DNA of 64,000 bases from JAAXKN01 sp036261625. GTDB taxonomy: Bacteria > Bacteroidota > Ignavibacteria > Ignavibacteriales > SURF-24. Below the pieces are notes generated by a model that saw only the letters and a program-made list of their open reading frames with translations, had not been told where the DNA came from and ran no database searches. Each line of letters begins with the position of its first letter. The stretch's first letter is position 1. A program made the translations under genes and the position numbers. Of the stretch, positions 1-8,529 are shown one piece after another. The stretch spans positions 1 to 64,000 of the forward strand of contig DATAKL010000058.1 in the NCBI GenBank assembly GCA_036261625.1, read 5' to 3'.

Positions 1-168
1 AAACAGATCCTGTATATGCTCAAGTACATACTTTTTCCACTTTGCTATCTGTGTCGGATGTACTCCGAAATTCTTTGAAAGTTCACCAATGGTATTAGTT
101 TCCCTTATCGCATCTACCGATACCCTGGCCTTCATTTGACTCGTAAATACCTGCCGTTTCTTGACCAT
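1..168 (-). CDS. IS3-family transposase OrfA, N-terminal part (cut by window edge)
   Basis: The 56 visible codons start at the ATG complementary to 166-168 (MVKKRQVFTSQMKARVSVDA) and run off the left edge. The segment reads as the helix-turn-helix of IS3/IS911 OrfA (HTH_Tnp_1 type), with the recognisable stretch GELSKNFGVHPTQIAKWKK at about residues 29-47. OrfA binds the terminal repeats and is normally joined to the DDE catalytic OrfB by a -1 frameshift. OrfB is not visible. No break is seen in the visible part. Confidence 0.8.
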   Translation of the reverse strand, partial: MVKKRQVFTSQMKARVSVDAIRETNTIGELSKNFGVHPTQIAKWKKYVLEHIQDLF

Positions 169-282
169 AGCTTTTGCCTCCCCGCAGTTTCATGTCATCC
201 ATAGACCCGGACAACAATAATTTAATGATTTTTATGTCTTAAATTATTGCCTTTTTTTGTCCAGTTTTTGGGGGAAAGCTCA
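1..282 (-). mobile_element. Right end of an IS3-family insertion sequence (partial)
   Basis: The left edge of the window cuts an insertion sequence. It is recognised by the OrfA start at 168 and by a probable terminal inverted repeat ending at 282. Read from the right, that repeat begins TGAGCTTTCCCCC and contains ACTGGACA, the usual style of IS3-family ends (TGA, C-rich run, ACTGGACA). The other end, OrfB and the target duplication are outside the window, so the exact boundary is inferred. Confidence 0.7.
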
Positions 283-435
283 CATAACTCAGCTCCTTTT
301 CTCAGAATTAAAGAGATATAATCCACATCGACCTTTATATTTACCCAAGAGATAGTTCTCTAAGATGACAATGCGATTGGCTGTTGATATTTTGTGATTG
401 GGAGCTTTTGGGAGAGGGGGAAATGCAAATAAAAG

Positions 436-458
436 AAAAGGCTCGAAGTGAGCCTTTT
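436..458 (-). terminator. Terminator of the HipA-like/DUF3037 pair
   Basis: A 9-bp stem (AAAAGGCTC / GAGCCTTTT) with a 5-nt loop overlaps the stop codon of the leftward DUF3037 gene. On the minus strand it is followed by a T-rich run, as expected for an intrinsic terminator. Confidence 0.7.
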
Positions 459-1299
459 ATCCTTCATGAATTTCCATTAGGTGCTTGAGTTCCGAAACAA
501 AGCTTTCAGCCTCGCTTTCTTTTATAATCTTAACAGTATGACCATTATCTGTCATTTTTAATTTTCTTTCGATAAAATCATCAATATCATCAGTTCTTTT
601 CTCTGGCTCCAAAGCTAAATAATATAAGTTAAATGGCTCAGTTGCAGTCAAAAGTTCCTGAGTAATACCTGCCCATCTATAGACTTTACTTTTAATATTT
701 TCATCTTCTACTAGGTCAAAGGAGAGTGGCTTAAAGAAATTCCATTTCCCATTTTTCCATGAAAGGTCAAAACGGAATTCATCATTTCGGGTTTTAACCG
801 TATTTGGTTGAAGTTTCTCTGTAATACCTTTTGAATCAAAATACTTCTTATAAACTTCTCTCCAAGCTTCTTCATCAGTTCGCGATTTCTTTTCACTATG
901 GCTTTCATATTTCATAATAAAGGTACTGTAAAGTTCTTCCAAAGTATGGTCTATATCCAGCGTTAAACCTTTATAGACTTTGGAAAATTTTAATGCAGAA
1001 TCATCCTTTGGTAAAACCGAACTAGTAATTGCTTCAACAGAAGTCATACTTTCAAAATCAAGTTTTTCCTTAATTTCATTATTAAGCTTTTTCAATGACA
1101 GTTCAATAAAACGAAGGGTTAGGAGAATGTTCTTTCCATCAACGCCATGGAAGAAGTCGGAAAGTCTCTTATACCTTCTGAGCATTTTTGCCCTGAGTTC
1201 CTTTTCTTTGGGGTCATAAGCTACAATACCAACATTTATGAACTCACCAGTTACAATGTCATGGCAATATCTTAATATCTGATATTCATAAGTTTTCAT
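457..1299 (-). CDS. DUF3037 family protein, partner of a HipA-like kinase
   Basis: The 280-residue product begins MKTYEYQILRYCHDIVTGEF and continues with INVGIVAYDP, the typical opening of DUF3037 proteins. The biochemical role of this family is not known to me. It has no signal peptide or membrane segment and is probably cytoplasmic. The start overlaps the stop of the upstream HipA-like gene by 4 bases (ATGA), so the two are almost certainly co-translated and work together. A terminator sits on its stop codon, making a compact two-gene unit. The family assignment comes from the N-terminal pattern only. Confidence 0.75.
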   Translation of the reverse strand: MKTYEYQILRYCHDIVTGEFINVGIVAYDPKEKELRAKMLRRYKRLSDFFHGVDGKNILLTLRFIELSLKKLNNEIKEKLDFESMTSVEAITSSVLPKDDSALKFSKVYKGLTLDIDHTLEELYSTFIMKYESHSEKKSRTDEEAWREVYKKYFDSKGITEKLQPNTVKTRNDEFRFDLSWKNGKWNFFKPLSFDLVEDENIKSKVYRWAGITQELLTATEPFNLYYLALEPEKRTDDIDDFIERKLKMTDNGHTVKIIKESEAESFVSELKHLMEIHEG

Positions 1300-2159
1300 G
1301 ACAATAACCTCCTGATTTCATCTTTGTATTTATCTGCATTTATAACTTTGAGTGATAAATAGTTCTTTATTTTTTCAAAATTATCGCATCTCCAAGCATC
1401 GGGAATAAGACTTTCAGCTTTACTCCAAAATTCGGTATTTAAATTATCGAATTTCTCGAAAAAGTCTTCACTTACAAAGTCCTTATTTTTAAGATACGGA
1501 AATAAAATATGATTATCAGCTGTATACATATCCCCAGAATTCAACTTCCAAGGGGCCGGATTTAGTGCAGATGAAAACATATGCAAAAAACTAAAGGAAG
1601 TTTCATGGTCATAAATGTAAATTTCTTCACGATTTGTGAACATATTGGGTTTATCAGGTCTACGGTCCCCATTTTCTATAAACATGTCAAAAATAAAAAT
1701 ATTAAGCAAATTCTTATGAAATTTCTGCAATAAATGCACGTCATTATTCCAAGTAGTCCATCCTTCCATATAAACCGTCCCAAAATTTAAACCGATGCTG
1801 TTATGTAAACTTTGGAACGTTTCTTCACCTCTATAAAGTTCACAAAAATCTTCAGTTATTTCGACTATAACAGGGGAAGGAACTTTTAAGTCAAGCTCAG
1901 AAGCAATAAATGAGGCACAAAGCTCTGATAAACTAGCAATTTCTGACATTCTGTTGAACCTAATTGGTTTTGCAACACACGTTGTCAGAGTATAAAGCTT
2001 TTTATCCCTGCCCATAATAACTATAGGTTTTGTGGCTCCTGTCTCCAGGGTCTTTACTTTTGATTCTGCTAATACTTGTGGAAACACAAAATTTGGATTG
2101 GTGATTTTCATTTGAATGTTATATAGATATAATGAATGTTCAACAGTTGAAAAAACCAA
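1296..2159 (-). CDS. HipA-like protein kinase
   Basis: The product is about 287 residues, or 271 if translation begins at the inner ATG at 2111 (MKITNPNFVFP). It resembles the stand-alone HipA-like kinases rather than full HipA with its N-terminal lobe. A catalytic-loop-like segment NGDRRPDKPNM lies near residue 165, followed by YDHETSFSF, which corresponds to the Mg-binding DFG-like position. Classical HipA phosphorylates a tRNA synthetase and causes growth arrest; whether this shorter form does so is unknown. It is coupled to the DUF3037 gene by a 4-base overlap. No clear Shine-Dalgarno sequence precedes either start. No HipB-like antitoxin is visible beside it. Confidence 0.75.
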   Translation of the reverse strand: MVFSTVEHSLYLYNIQMKITNPNFVFPQVLAESKVKTLETGATKPIVIMGRDKKLYTLTTCVAKPIRFNRMSEIASLSELCASFIASELDLKVPSPVIVEITEDFCELYRGEETFQSLHNSIGLNFGTVYMEGWTTWNNDVHLLQKFHKNLLNIFIFDMFIENGDRRPDKPNMFTNREEIYIYDHETSFSFLHMFSSALNPAPWKLNSGDMYTADNHILFPYLKNKDFVSEDFFEKFDNLNTEFWSKAESLIPDAWRCDNFEKIKNYLSLKVINADKYKDEIRRLLS

Positions 2160-2570
2160 AAATTCCTAGAAAGTCTAAAATAGTTCTGAGAAAATAGGAA
2201 AAATTAAATTAATATCATATAGCTTGGAAATATTTGGTCCCCTGATGGTATTCTACTTGAAGAATGCAATAATCAGGGACAACCACCGAATTGCATTTAA
2301 AAACCTCCGTTTATTTGTCTAATTCCCGGTATAAAAGCTGAAAGTCATCACAAAACAAGTTTAACCGGAAGAGCCGGGAGGTAAGTTTCAATGGGCAGTG
2401 ATGAGCCCACAGCTTCTTATTTTCCGGCTTTTTCATAAAAAAATTCTTGGAGTTTAAACAAAAAGGTTCTACTTTAGTGTGTACTAAAGTGTGTATCATT
2501 GAATGCAAAACCTGTCAAAATGTGGGTCTCTGCCTCACAAAAAAGTGCGAAAACAGGCTAAAAATACAAT
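2160..2570. other. Gene-free stretch upstream of tRNA-Ala, with a short palindrome
   Basis: I see no convincing gene here. A TTG-started reading frame at 2447-2638 runs into the tRNA and is not credible. The one structure is an inverted repeat ACTTTAGT-GTGT-ACTAAAGT at 2471-2490. It may be a regulatory or recombination site next to the tRNA, but nothing proves it. No TAnnTTTG promoter motif was found directly before the tRNA. Confidence 0.4.
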
Positions 2571-2643
2571 GGGGCTATAGCTCAGCTGGGAGAGCGCTTC
2601 GTTCGCAACGAAGAGGCCAGCGGTTCGATCCCGCTTAGCTCCA
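2571..2643 (+). tRNA. tRNA-Ala (anticodon CGC)
   Basis: The 73-nt cloverleaf has acceptor stem GGGGCTA/TAGCTCC with discriminator A. The D-arm is GCTCAGCTGGGAGAGC. The anticodon stem CTTCG/CGAAG closes loop TTCGCAA (anticodon CGC, reading GCG). The T-arm is canonical, with loop TTCGATC. CCA is not encoded. Alanine is supported by the G-rich acceptor and the anticodon. It sits at the edge of the HipA-like/IS3 region. Confidence 0.93.
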
Positions 2644-2686
2644 CTTTCCCTTTTGTAATTCCTTTTATTTTTTAAGGGGATACATC

Positions 2687-3307
2687 ATGAAGTTTTTTGT
2701 TTTACCTGTACTTCTTCTGCTTCTTTCTTCAGACTTCATTCTGCCTCAAAACAGACCTGACTCACTAAATACTGAATCAGGCTGGCTGCAGGCAGGGCTT
2801 GGCTTTTCGGGTGCTAAATTCCAGAACTCTAAAACGGGATTTCTCTTCGGCCTTGGCGGTACAATTAAGTCGGGAGACAACCTCATTTCCTTACGGTTTA
2901 ACAAGAATACGGAAATTACCATATTTGGCCCTGACCCTCCCGGGGAAATCTGGACACTTGAAGCTCTTTATGGAAGAGCTTTTGCTTTTTCAAACAAAAG
3001 AGCAATTATTCCTATTATCTTTCCGATTGGACTTTTATTTAAGGGGAACTTTAACTGCCTGTTTAACATATCAGCGGGAATAAGCTATGTGAGCCTGAAA
3101 GAAAGGACACCCCTGATGTTAACGAGAGATTTTCTTAACAGTACTTACGACTATAAAATAACCGGCAGGTTCGGAGTACCTGTAGAGCTGGAACTGATAA
3201 ACTGGTTTTCCAGGAATTTTGCACTTGGAACCGGCGTCTATTCCAATATTAACGGCGGGAAAATTTTCGTAGGCTTCAGAGAAAATGTGTACATCGGAAT
3301 TTTTTAG
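2687..3307 (+). CDS. Secreted or outer-membrane protein of unknown function
   Basis: The 206-residue protein opens with a signal peptide (MKFFVLPVLLLLLSSDFILPQ, likely cleaved near residue 21). The rest alternates short polar and hydrophobic stretches rich in glycine and aromatic residues, compatible with a small beta-barrel in the outer membrane. I do not recognise a family. The start is supported by AAGGGG about 8 bases upstream. It stands alone between a tRNA gene and the SRP RNA gene, so context gives no function. Confidence 0.7.
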   Translation: MKFFVLPVLLLLLSSDFILPQNRPDSLNTESGWLQAGLGFSGAKFQNSKTGFLFGLGGTIKSGDNLISLRFNKNTEITIFGPDPPGEIWTLEALYGRAFAFSNKRAIIPIIFPIGLLFKGNFNCLFNISAGISYVSLKERTPLMLTRDFLNSTYDYKITGRFGVPVELELINWFSRNFALGTGVYSNINGGKIFVGFRENVYIGIF

Positions 3308-3329
3308 GCCTCATAATGGCCATGCTGTC

Positions 3330-3360
3330 TTGATATTATCACGCGGAATAAATATATTTG
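3330..3360 (+). promoter_or_regulatory. Probable promoter of the SRP RNA gene
   Basis: TTG at 3330-3332 and TATATTTG at 3353-3360 are separated by exactly 20 bases. This matches the Bacteroidota -33/-7 promoter pattern (TTG-N20-TAnnTTTG). The predicted start near 3366 lies about 37 bases before the conserved RNA, so a short processed leader is expected. Confidence 0.65.
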
Positions 3361-3402
3361 TAGTCTTGAATCTGTTAGCGGGTAAAAAGATTTTATAGAG
3401 TT

Positions 3403-3493
3403 TCCAGGCCCGGCTAATGAGTTAGTGCCCAACCCCACGAGGTCCGGAAGGAAGCAGTGGTAAGTACGAAGCTTGTGTAGCCGGTTGCCTGGA
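3403..3493 (+). ncRNA. ffs: Signal recognition particle RNA, small bacterial (4.5S) type
   Basis: About 91 nt fold into the single long hairpin of bacterial SRP RNA. The ends pair as TCCAGGC with GCCTGGA, followed inward by CCGGCTA with TAGCCGG. The apical part contains the conserved AGGTCCGGAAGGAAGCAG segment, which includes the GGAA tetraloop and the Ffh-binding internal loop. A T-rich run follows directly. The RNA joins Ffh to target ribosomes making membrane proteins. The ends are estimated from the pairing. Confidence 0.95.
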
Positions 3494-3513
3494 TTTTTGT
3501 TTTTAACCCCTTA

Positions 3514-3996
3514 TTAAGCCCCGAAGGCTTTCACCGGAATTAAAAACTCAAGCCTGCCTGCCGAAAGCCTGGCCCGTCCCTGAAAGACAATCTTCGCAAC
3601 GGCACCTTTCTTAAAATCAAATTCTGCCCCAGAGTTGGATACAAGCCTTGAAAGGTGTGTCGAAAAGTCGGGCTCATGCCCGAATAAAACAATGTCATCT
3701 CCCGGCATCTCGTTTACCAGGGCTATAATGTCTTCTGTTCTGCTGCCCGGCATAAGACGGCTGTCCTGAATAATGTCTTCTTTCATGCCGTAGCCTTTCC
3801 TTACAATTTCCGCTGTTTCAAGCGCCCTTACAAGAGGGGAGGATATGAGTGTGTCGAATTTGGGGATAACAGTCTTCCAGCCTTTGACTGCAGCTGACAT
3901 TTTCTTTTTGCCTTCTTCAGTCAGCTCCCGGTCGAAATCCCTCCCGCCCGGCTTTTTGTCTTCAGCCGCACCGTGCCTTACTAAATAAAGGTTCAC
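3514..3996 (-). CDS. sixA: SixA-like phosphohistidine phosphatase (histidine phosphatase superfamily)
   Basis: The 160-residue protein starts MNLYLVRHGAAEDK, with the catalytic RHG motif at residues 7-9. SSPLVRALETAEIV (about 52-65) carries the second phosphate-binding arginine, and LFGHEPDFS (about 104-112) the second catalytic histidine. The length fits SixA, which removes phosphate from histidine in phosphotransfer proteins. The true substrate here is not known. It follows an EthD-like gene by 2 bases and is the last gene of a leftward operon that begins with a lipoprotein gene. Confidence 0.85.
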   Translation of the reverse strand: MNLYLVRHGAAEDKKPGGRDFDRELTEEGKKKMSAAVKGWKTVIPKFDTLISSPLVRALETAEIVRKGYGMKEDIIQDSRLMPGSRTEDIIALVNEMPGDDIVLFGHEPDFSTHLSRLVSNSGAEFDFKKGAVAKIVFQGRARLSAGRLEFLIPVKAFGA

Positions 3997-3998
3997 TT

Positions 3999-4292
3999 TT
4001 ATTCTCCAAAGTTTGCATAAAAGACGGAAATATGGTTTCCGAAAGCTGCCAGATCCTTATTGAGCTCCTTGCCCAAAGGGGTCTGCAAAAGCCTGTCCAG
4101 TTCACTTTTATCAGTAAAAGAGGCTTCACAAAACTTCTCAAATTTTTCAGGGCTTAAAAGTGCGCCTTCAATTTCTGCACTGCTTACTTTTTTACCTGCA
4201 AGTCTCTCCAGCTTTGGAATTGTGCTTTCATTAAAACGCACCAGAACAGATTCGTCCCCGGTCTTCTTCAGGAAAATAAGTAGCTTGTACAT
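3999..4292 (-). CDS. Small EthD-like/dimeric alpha-beta barrel protein
   Basis: The 97-residue protein begins MYKLLIFLKKTGDESVLVRF, resembling the first strand and helix of EthD/ABM-type ferredoxin-like folds, which dimerise. No catalytic residues can be assigned, so the function is unknown. Only 2 bases separate it from the downstream sixA-like gene, which suggests co-translation. The family call rests on the N-terminal pattern and size. Confidence 0.55.
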   Translation of the reverse strand: MYKLLIFLKKTGDESVLVRFNESTIPKLERLAGKKVSSAEIEGALLSPEKFEKFCEASFTDKSELDRLLQTPLGKELNKDLAAFGNHISVFYANFGE

Positions 4293-4328
4293 AACTTAAT
4301 ATAAAATATAAATTTTCAGAAAAAAATG

Positions 4329-5081
4329 TTATTTGGCCCGGGAGATTTCCCTGGCGGATTTTTCGTCTTTTAGCTCGGGCAAAGTGGCAGGGAAGTCAAA
4401 GTCCTTGACCTGCTCTTTTATGATATTGTCAAAATAATTGTTTTGGCTGAGGTATCTTTCTTCTTTTGGCGAATAGATAAACTTATCCTGTTTAACATCT
4501 GAAACGGTTTCAGGCACACTGATCTCAGTTATAATGGAATCTTTGGAAATAGTTCCTAACTCCTGAGAGAAAAACGCATCAGGTTTATTGAGTGAATAAT
4601 ATGAACGGAAGACAAGCCTAACCGCATCAGGTGTGACTTTGTAAAGTGAAAGCCTTTTTAAGCTCAGTGCCTCTTTTGAAATGAAACTTTCTGCAAGTTT
4701 TATAAAGGTATTGTCGTCTTTAACAAAGTAGTCCATTGCCATGTCCCCGTTAAGCGACTTATCGAGTAACAGCAGGTTGAATTTACTGTTATAAACTGCA
4801 AAACGGTTGTATACGGGATTAGCGTACTGAAGCATTATGTAATAATATCTCTGGCCGTTTGACTTAAAGCTGTCGGCAGCAAATGCAGTATAATTCTTAT
4901 TGACAGGAAGACCCGGATCTATGAGTCCCTGCAGGGCATCGTTGGCAGACTTGTCGCCTGATATGGCAAGGGAGACCATTTCCTTAAGGCTGCCGGGAGT
5001 TAACTGCTTTGACTTTCCGTCTTTGGAGCAGCCGGCGAAAACTGCTAAAATAAATAAAATGGGGATGACAATTTTTTTCAT
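4329..5081 (-). CDS. Lipoprotein of unknown function
   Basis: The 250-residue product has a lipoprotein signal peptide ending in a lipobox (VFAGC, cysteine at about residue 18), so it should be lipid-anchored in the envelope. The mature part is a mixed, mostly beta-rich sequence that I do not recognise. It is the first gene of a likely three-gene leftward unit (lipoprotein, EthD-like, SixA-like) with short gaps of 36 and 2 bases. Confidence 0.75.
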   Translation of the reverse strand: MKKIVIPILFILAVFAGCSKDGKSKQLTPGSLKEMVSLAISGDKSANDALQGLIDPGLPVNKNYTAFAADSFKSNGQRYYYIMLQYANPVYNRFAVYNSKFNLLLLDKSLNGDMAMDYFVKDDNTFIKLAESFISKEALSLKRLSLYKVTPDAVRLVFRSYYSLNKPDAFFSQELGTISKDSIITEISVPETVSDVKQDKFIYSPKEERYLSQNNYFDNIIKEQVKDFDFPATLPELKDEKSAREISRAK

Positions 5082-5177
5082 ACGTTTCCACGAACTTTTA
5101 TAAAATTACAAACGGAAAGTTACAAATTTAATAACGAAAAGAAAAAGCAAAGATTTACTCTTTCCTAAATCTTAACC

Positions 5178-7001
5178 TTACTCCTCCTTGTGGAAGTAAC
5201 TATACACCACTTCGGCCTTTGCACTTCCTGCAATCTTAGCCAGATCCTCTTTCGATGCGGCTTTTACAGCATTCAGACTTCCCATTTCCTTAAGGAGCTT
5301 TTCAGCAGTACCGGGACCTATGCCTTCAATTTCGAGGAGTTCCGAAGTAAAGGTGCGCTTGCTTCTTCTTAAGCGGTGGAATGTAATTGCAAAGCGGTGT
5401 GCCTCATCGCGAACGTGCTGAAGAAGCTTAAGGCTGGAAGAGGTCTTTGGTATTATCCATGCCTCCGATTCTCCGGGAAAGAACACCTCTTCAAGGCGCT
5501 TGGCAAGTCCAATAATGTTATAGCCCTTAAGGCCCAGGCCGTCTAAAATTTCTACGGCGCTTGAGAGCTGTCCTTTTCCGCCGTCAACCATAATTAGTTC
5601 AGGCAGGGGTTCATTTTCCTCTTTCAGGCGGCTGTAGCGGCGTTCAATTACTTCACGCATGCTCTCAAAGTCGTTAGGTCCCTCAACATTTTTAATTATG
5701 AACTTTCTGTACCGGCTTTTCTTAGGCTTACCGTCTTCAAAGACCACCATGCTTGCAACCGTGTCAGTGCCCTGGAGGTTTGAAATATCAAAGCATTCAA
5801 TTCTCTTTGGTATCACGTTCATCTTCAGGTCGCGCTTTAATGCAGCCAGAACATAAGGCACGTTGCCTTCTTTTTTCATCTTGTTCAGCTGAATTTCCTT
5901 AAGCTGCAGGATGGCATTCTGCTTGCACATTTTCATCAGTGACATAACGTCGCTGCTTATCTTGGGCACAACAAACTTTACTTTTCTTTCAGATGCCTTC
6001 TCCAGCCACTCCATAAGCGACTCCGCCTCGGAGGGTTCAGTCTCCAGAATTATCTCTCCCGGAATTTCCACAAGTTCGCTGTAATAGAATTTAATTGCAG
6101 CGGCATAGACCTCAGAAGTCTCTTCAGAGCCCTCAACCGAGAGCTTTAGCTGCTTTTTGCCGACGAGTTTTCCGCTTCTTATATTGAATATTGAACATGC
6201 GGCGTCTTTGCCCTCATAGGCAACACAGATGACGTCGCGGTCAAGCTTGTCTGAGGCCACAACCTTCTGCTTTGAGGAATAGATGCTCAGATGTTCAATT
6301 TTATCCCTTAGTTCAGCCGCCTTTTCGAACTGGAACTCTTTGGCAGCCTTCTGCATTTTCTCCTGAAGCTCTGAGATGAGGTCGTCAGTTTTTCCTCTTA
6401 AGACCTTAACAGCCTCATTTACCATTTCGCGGTAGGCAATCTGCGAGATGAGCCCCTCGCATGGGCCGTCGCATTTTTTTATGTGGTACTCCAGGCACAG
6501 TTTGACTTTCCTGGCCTCAATTACGGCCTCATCTAAATAAAACTTGCAGTTGCGTATCCTGAATACCTCGTTTATCATGCGGAGCGAGTTCTTCATGCTC
6601 TTGACGTCCGTATAAGGCCCGAAATACTTACTTCCGTTGCGCACAACCTGCCGGGTTGGAAATATCCTCGGGTAAGGTTCATTGGTTACAACAATGTAGG
6701 GGAAAGTCTTGTCGTCTTTAAGAAGAATATTGTACCTGGGCGTCAGTTCTTTGATGAGGTTATTTTCAAGCACGAGGGCCTCAACCTCGGTGTCTGTCAT
6801 AATAAGCTCGAGGTTTTCAATCTTGCTTACGAGGGCACGGGTCTTTGCCGAATCTATATTTGTATGGAAATAAGACCTTACACGGTTACGCAGGTTTTTG
6901 GCTTTGCCTACATAAATTACCTTCCCCTTGTCGTTCAGGAACTGGTATACGCCGGGACTAGTAGGGAGGTTATTTAATTTTGTTTCTAATTCTGTATTCA
7001 T
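5178..7001 (-). CDS. uvrC: Excinuclease ABC subunit C
   Basis: At 607 residues it is of full UvrC length. The GIY-YIG nuclease domain occupies about residues 15-95 (GVYQFLNDKGKVIYVGKAKN), and a UVR UvrB-binding helix pair lies near 205-240 (EFQFEKAAELRDKI). The C-terminal RNase H-like nuclease begins at RIECFDISNLQGTD near 395. A helix-hairpin-helix pair closes the protein (LLEIEGIGPGTAEKLL). UvrC makes both incisions in nucleotide excision repair with UvrA and UvrB. It is probably transcribed on its own; the gap to glgC contains a terminator. Confidence 0.97.
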   Translation of the reverse strand: MNTELETKLNNLPTSPGVYQFLNDKGKVIYVGKAKNLRNRVRSYFHTNIDSAKTRALVSKIENLELIMTDTEVEALVLENNLIKELTPRYNILLKDDKTFPYIVVTNEPYPRIFPTRQVVRNGSKYFGPYTDVKSMKNSLRMINEVFRIRNCKFYLDEAVIEARKVKLCLEYHIKKCDGPCEGLISQIAYREMVNEAVKVLRGKTDDLISELQEKMQKAAKEFQFEKAAELRDKIEHLSIYSSKQKVVASDKLDRDVICVAYEGKDAACSIFNIRSGKLVGKKQLKLSVEGSEETSEVYAAAIKFYYSELVEIPGEIILETEPSEAESLMEWLEKASERKVKFVVPKISSDVMSLMKMCKQNAILQLKEIQLNKMKKEGNVPYVLAALKRDLKMNVIPKRIECFDISNLQGTDTVASMVVFEDGKPKKSRYRKFIIKNVEGPNDFESMREVIERRYSRLKEENEPLPELIMVDGGKGQLSSAVEILDGLGLKGYNIIGLAKRLEEVFFPGESEAWIIPKTSSSLKLLQHVRDEAHRFAITFHRLRRSKRTFTSELLEIEGIGPGTAEKLLKEMGSLNAVKAASKEDLAKIAGSAKAEVVYSYFHKEE

Positions 7002-7056
7002 TTTAAGTTTTAATATTTTGCTTCAGGAAAATTTCCCTGCTCTACTATACATAAAA

Positions 7057-7086
7057 AATCCAATTAATGAAACCATTAATTGGATT
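7057..7086 (-). terminator. Terminator downstream of glgC
   Basis: A perfect 13-bp stem (AATCCAATTAATG / CATTAATTGGATT) with a 4-nt loop is followed on the minus strand by a run of T. It separates the leftward genes glgC and uvrC. Confidence 0.8.
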
Positions 7087-7152
7087 AAACGCAAACAACG
7101 CATTTTAGGTTCAAGGGTTTATGCCTCTTTGCGGCAAGAACACCTTAAATGC

Positions 7153-8406
7153 TTATTTTTTAAGGATCGAGTTCTTGGGTATAACAACAATGCCCGTCTC
7201 TGAAACCGTAAAGCGCTTGCGGTCTTCTTCAGGATCGAAACCGATCTCAAAGCCTTCGGGCACGTTAACATTTTTATCTATTATTGCGCGCCTTATTCTT
7301 GCATGGCGACCTATGTTGCAGTTATTGAAAATAATTGAATCCGTAATATAAGAATAGCTGTTAACCCTGACATTCGGGCCTATAATTGAGCGCTCTACAA
7401 GTCCTCCGGAGACAATCGTGCCGTCGCAGATAAGAGAGTTCAGGCTTCGGCCAACCCGTTCACCTTCGTGCGAAAGGGTTTTTGCCGGCGGCAGCTGAAG
7501 CTGCAGGGTTCTTATAGGCCAGCTCGTGTCATACAGGTTAAACTCCGGGCTTACGCTTATAAGGTCCATGCTGGCTGCAAAGTAGCTGTCGATGGTTCCG
7601 ATATCTCTCCAGTATACGTCGTTTTTTTTGTTTTCATCCTGGAATTTATAGGCGTATATGCTGTAGCCTGCTTTAATCATGTAGGGAAGTATATGCTTTC
7701 CAAAATCGTTATTCGGAAGGTTCTTGTCAGACATTTCACGGAATACGTCAATGAGCATCTTGGCGTTAAAGACGTACATTCCCATATTCACGAAAGAATA
7801 GCCCGGCTTGTCCGGAATTTCAGGGGGATTTTTGACCTTTTCCACAAATCCGGATACCTTATAGTCGGCATTGATATTAAGAACTCCAAACCGGCTTGCC
7901 TGTTCTTTTGGGTAGTCGATACTGGCAATTGTAACGTCGCTTTTTCTGTCTATATGGTACTGCAGCATCTTCAGGTAATCCATCTTATAGATGTGATCGC
8001 CTGATAAGATAAGTACCCATTTGCTGTTGTTTACTTCAATCAGATTTATGTTCTGTTCTATTGCATTTGCCGTTCCGGTGTACCAGTCGCCGCTGATTTT
8101 TCTCTGCGGGGGGATTGAATAGATAAATTCACCCAGTTCAGGATTAAATATGCTCCAGGCTTCATAGAGGTGCTGGTTGAGTGAATCTGACTTATACTGT
8201 GTAAGTACATAAATTTTTCTTAAGCCTGAATTAAGACAGTTGGAAAGGGTGAAATCGATAATTCTGTACTTACCCCCGAATGGTACCGAGGGTTTTGAAC
8301 GAGGTTCGGTCAGCGGTGCCAGTCGTTCACCCTGCCCGCCTGCCAGTATCATTGATAAAGTATCCCTCAGAAGCGCGGAACCTGCAAATAACATAATATT
8401 CCTCAT
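7153..8406 (-). CDS. glgC: Glucose-1-phosphate adenylyltransferase
   Basis: The 417-residue enzyme makes ADP-glucose from ATP and glucose-1-phosphate, the first committed step of glycogen synthesis. The pyrophosphorylase signature is visible near residues 20-50 (LAGGQGERLAPLTEPRSKPS, then VPFGGKYRIIDF). SGDHIYKMDY near 140 holds the metal-binding aspartate. The C-terminal quarter has the hexapeptide beta-helix pattern with the allosteric region. It ends in a strong terminator. No other glg genes are in the window. Confidence 0.95.
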   Translation of the reverse strand: MRNIMLFAGSALLRDTLSMILAGGQGERLAPLTEPRSKPSVPFGGKYRIIDFTLSNCLNSGLRKIYVLTQYKSDSLNQHLYEAWSIFNPELGEFIYSIPPQRKISGDWYTGTANAIEQNINLIEVNNSKWVLILSGDHIYKMDYLKMLQYHIDRKSDVTIASIDYPKEQASRFGVLNINADYKVSGFVEKVKNPPEIPDKPGYSFVNMGMYVFNAKMLIDVFREMSDKNLPNNDFGKHILPYMIKAGYSIYAYKFQDENKKNDVYWRDIGTIDSYFAASMDLISVSPEFNLYDTSWPIRTLQLQLPPAKTLSHEGERVGRSLNSLICDGTIVSGGLVERSIIGPNVRVNSYSYITDSIIFNNCNIGRHARIRRAIIDKNVNVPEGFEIGFDPEEDRKRFTVSETGIVVIPKNSILKK

Positions 8407-8529
8407 TACTTTTTAATGATACATAAAAAAATCAAAAATTCGCGACTTAAGCAACAACTAAATCAAAATTTAACAACAATTTAACCTGACCGTACCCGCA
8501 GTATAAACCGGGGAAGATTAAAAATTAAC

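Noticed and set aside
2447..2638. Cysteine-rich frame ending inside tRNA-Ala
   Set aside because: It starts at TTG without a ribosome binding site and runs through the tRNA gene; the similarity to any protein was not convincing.
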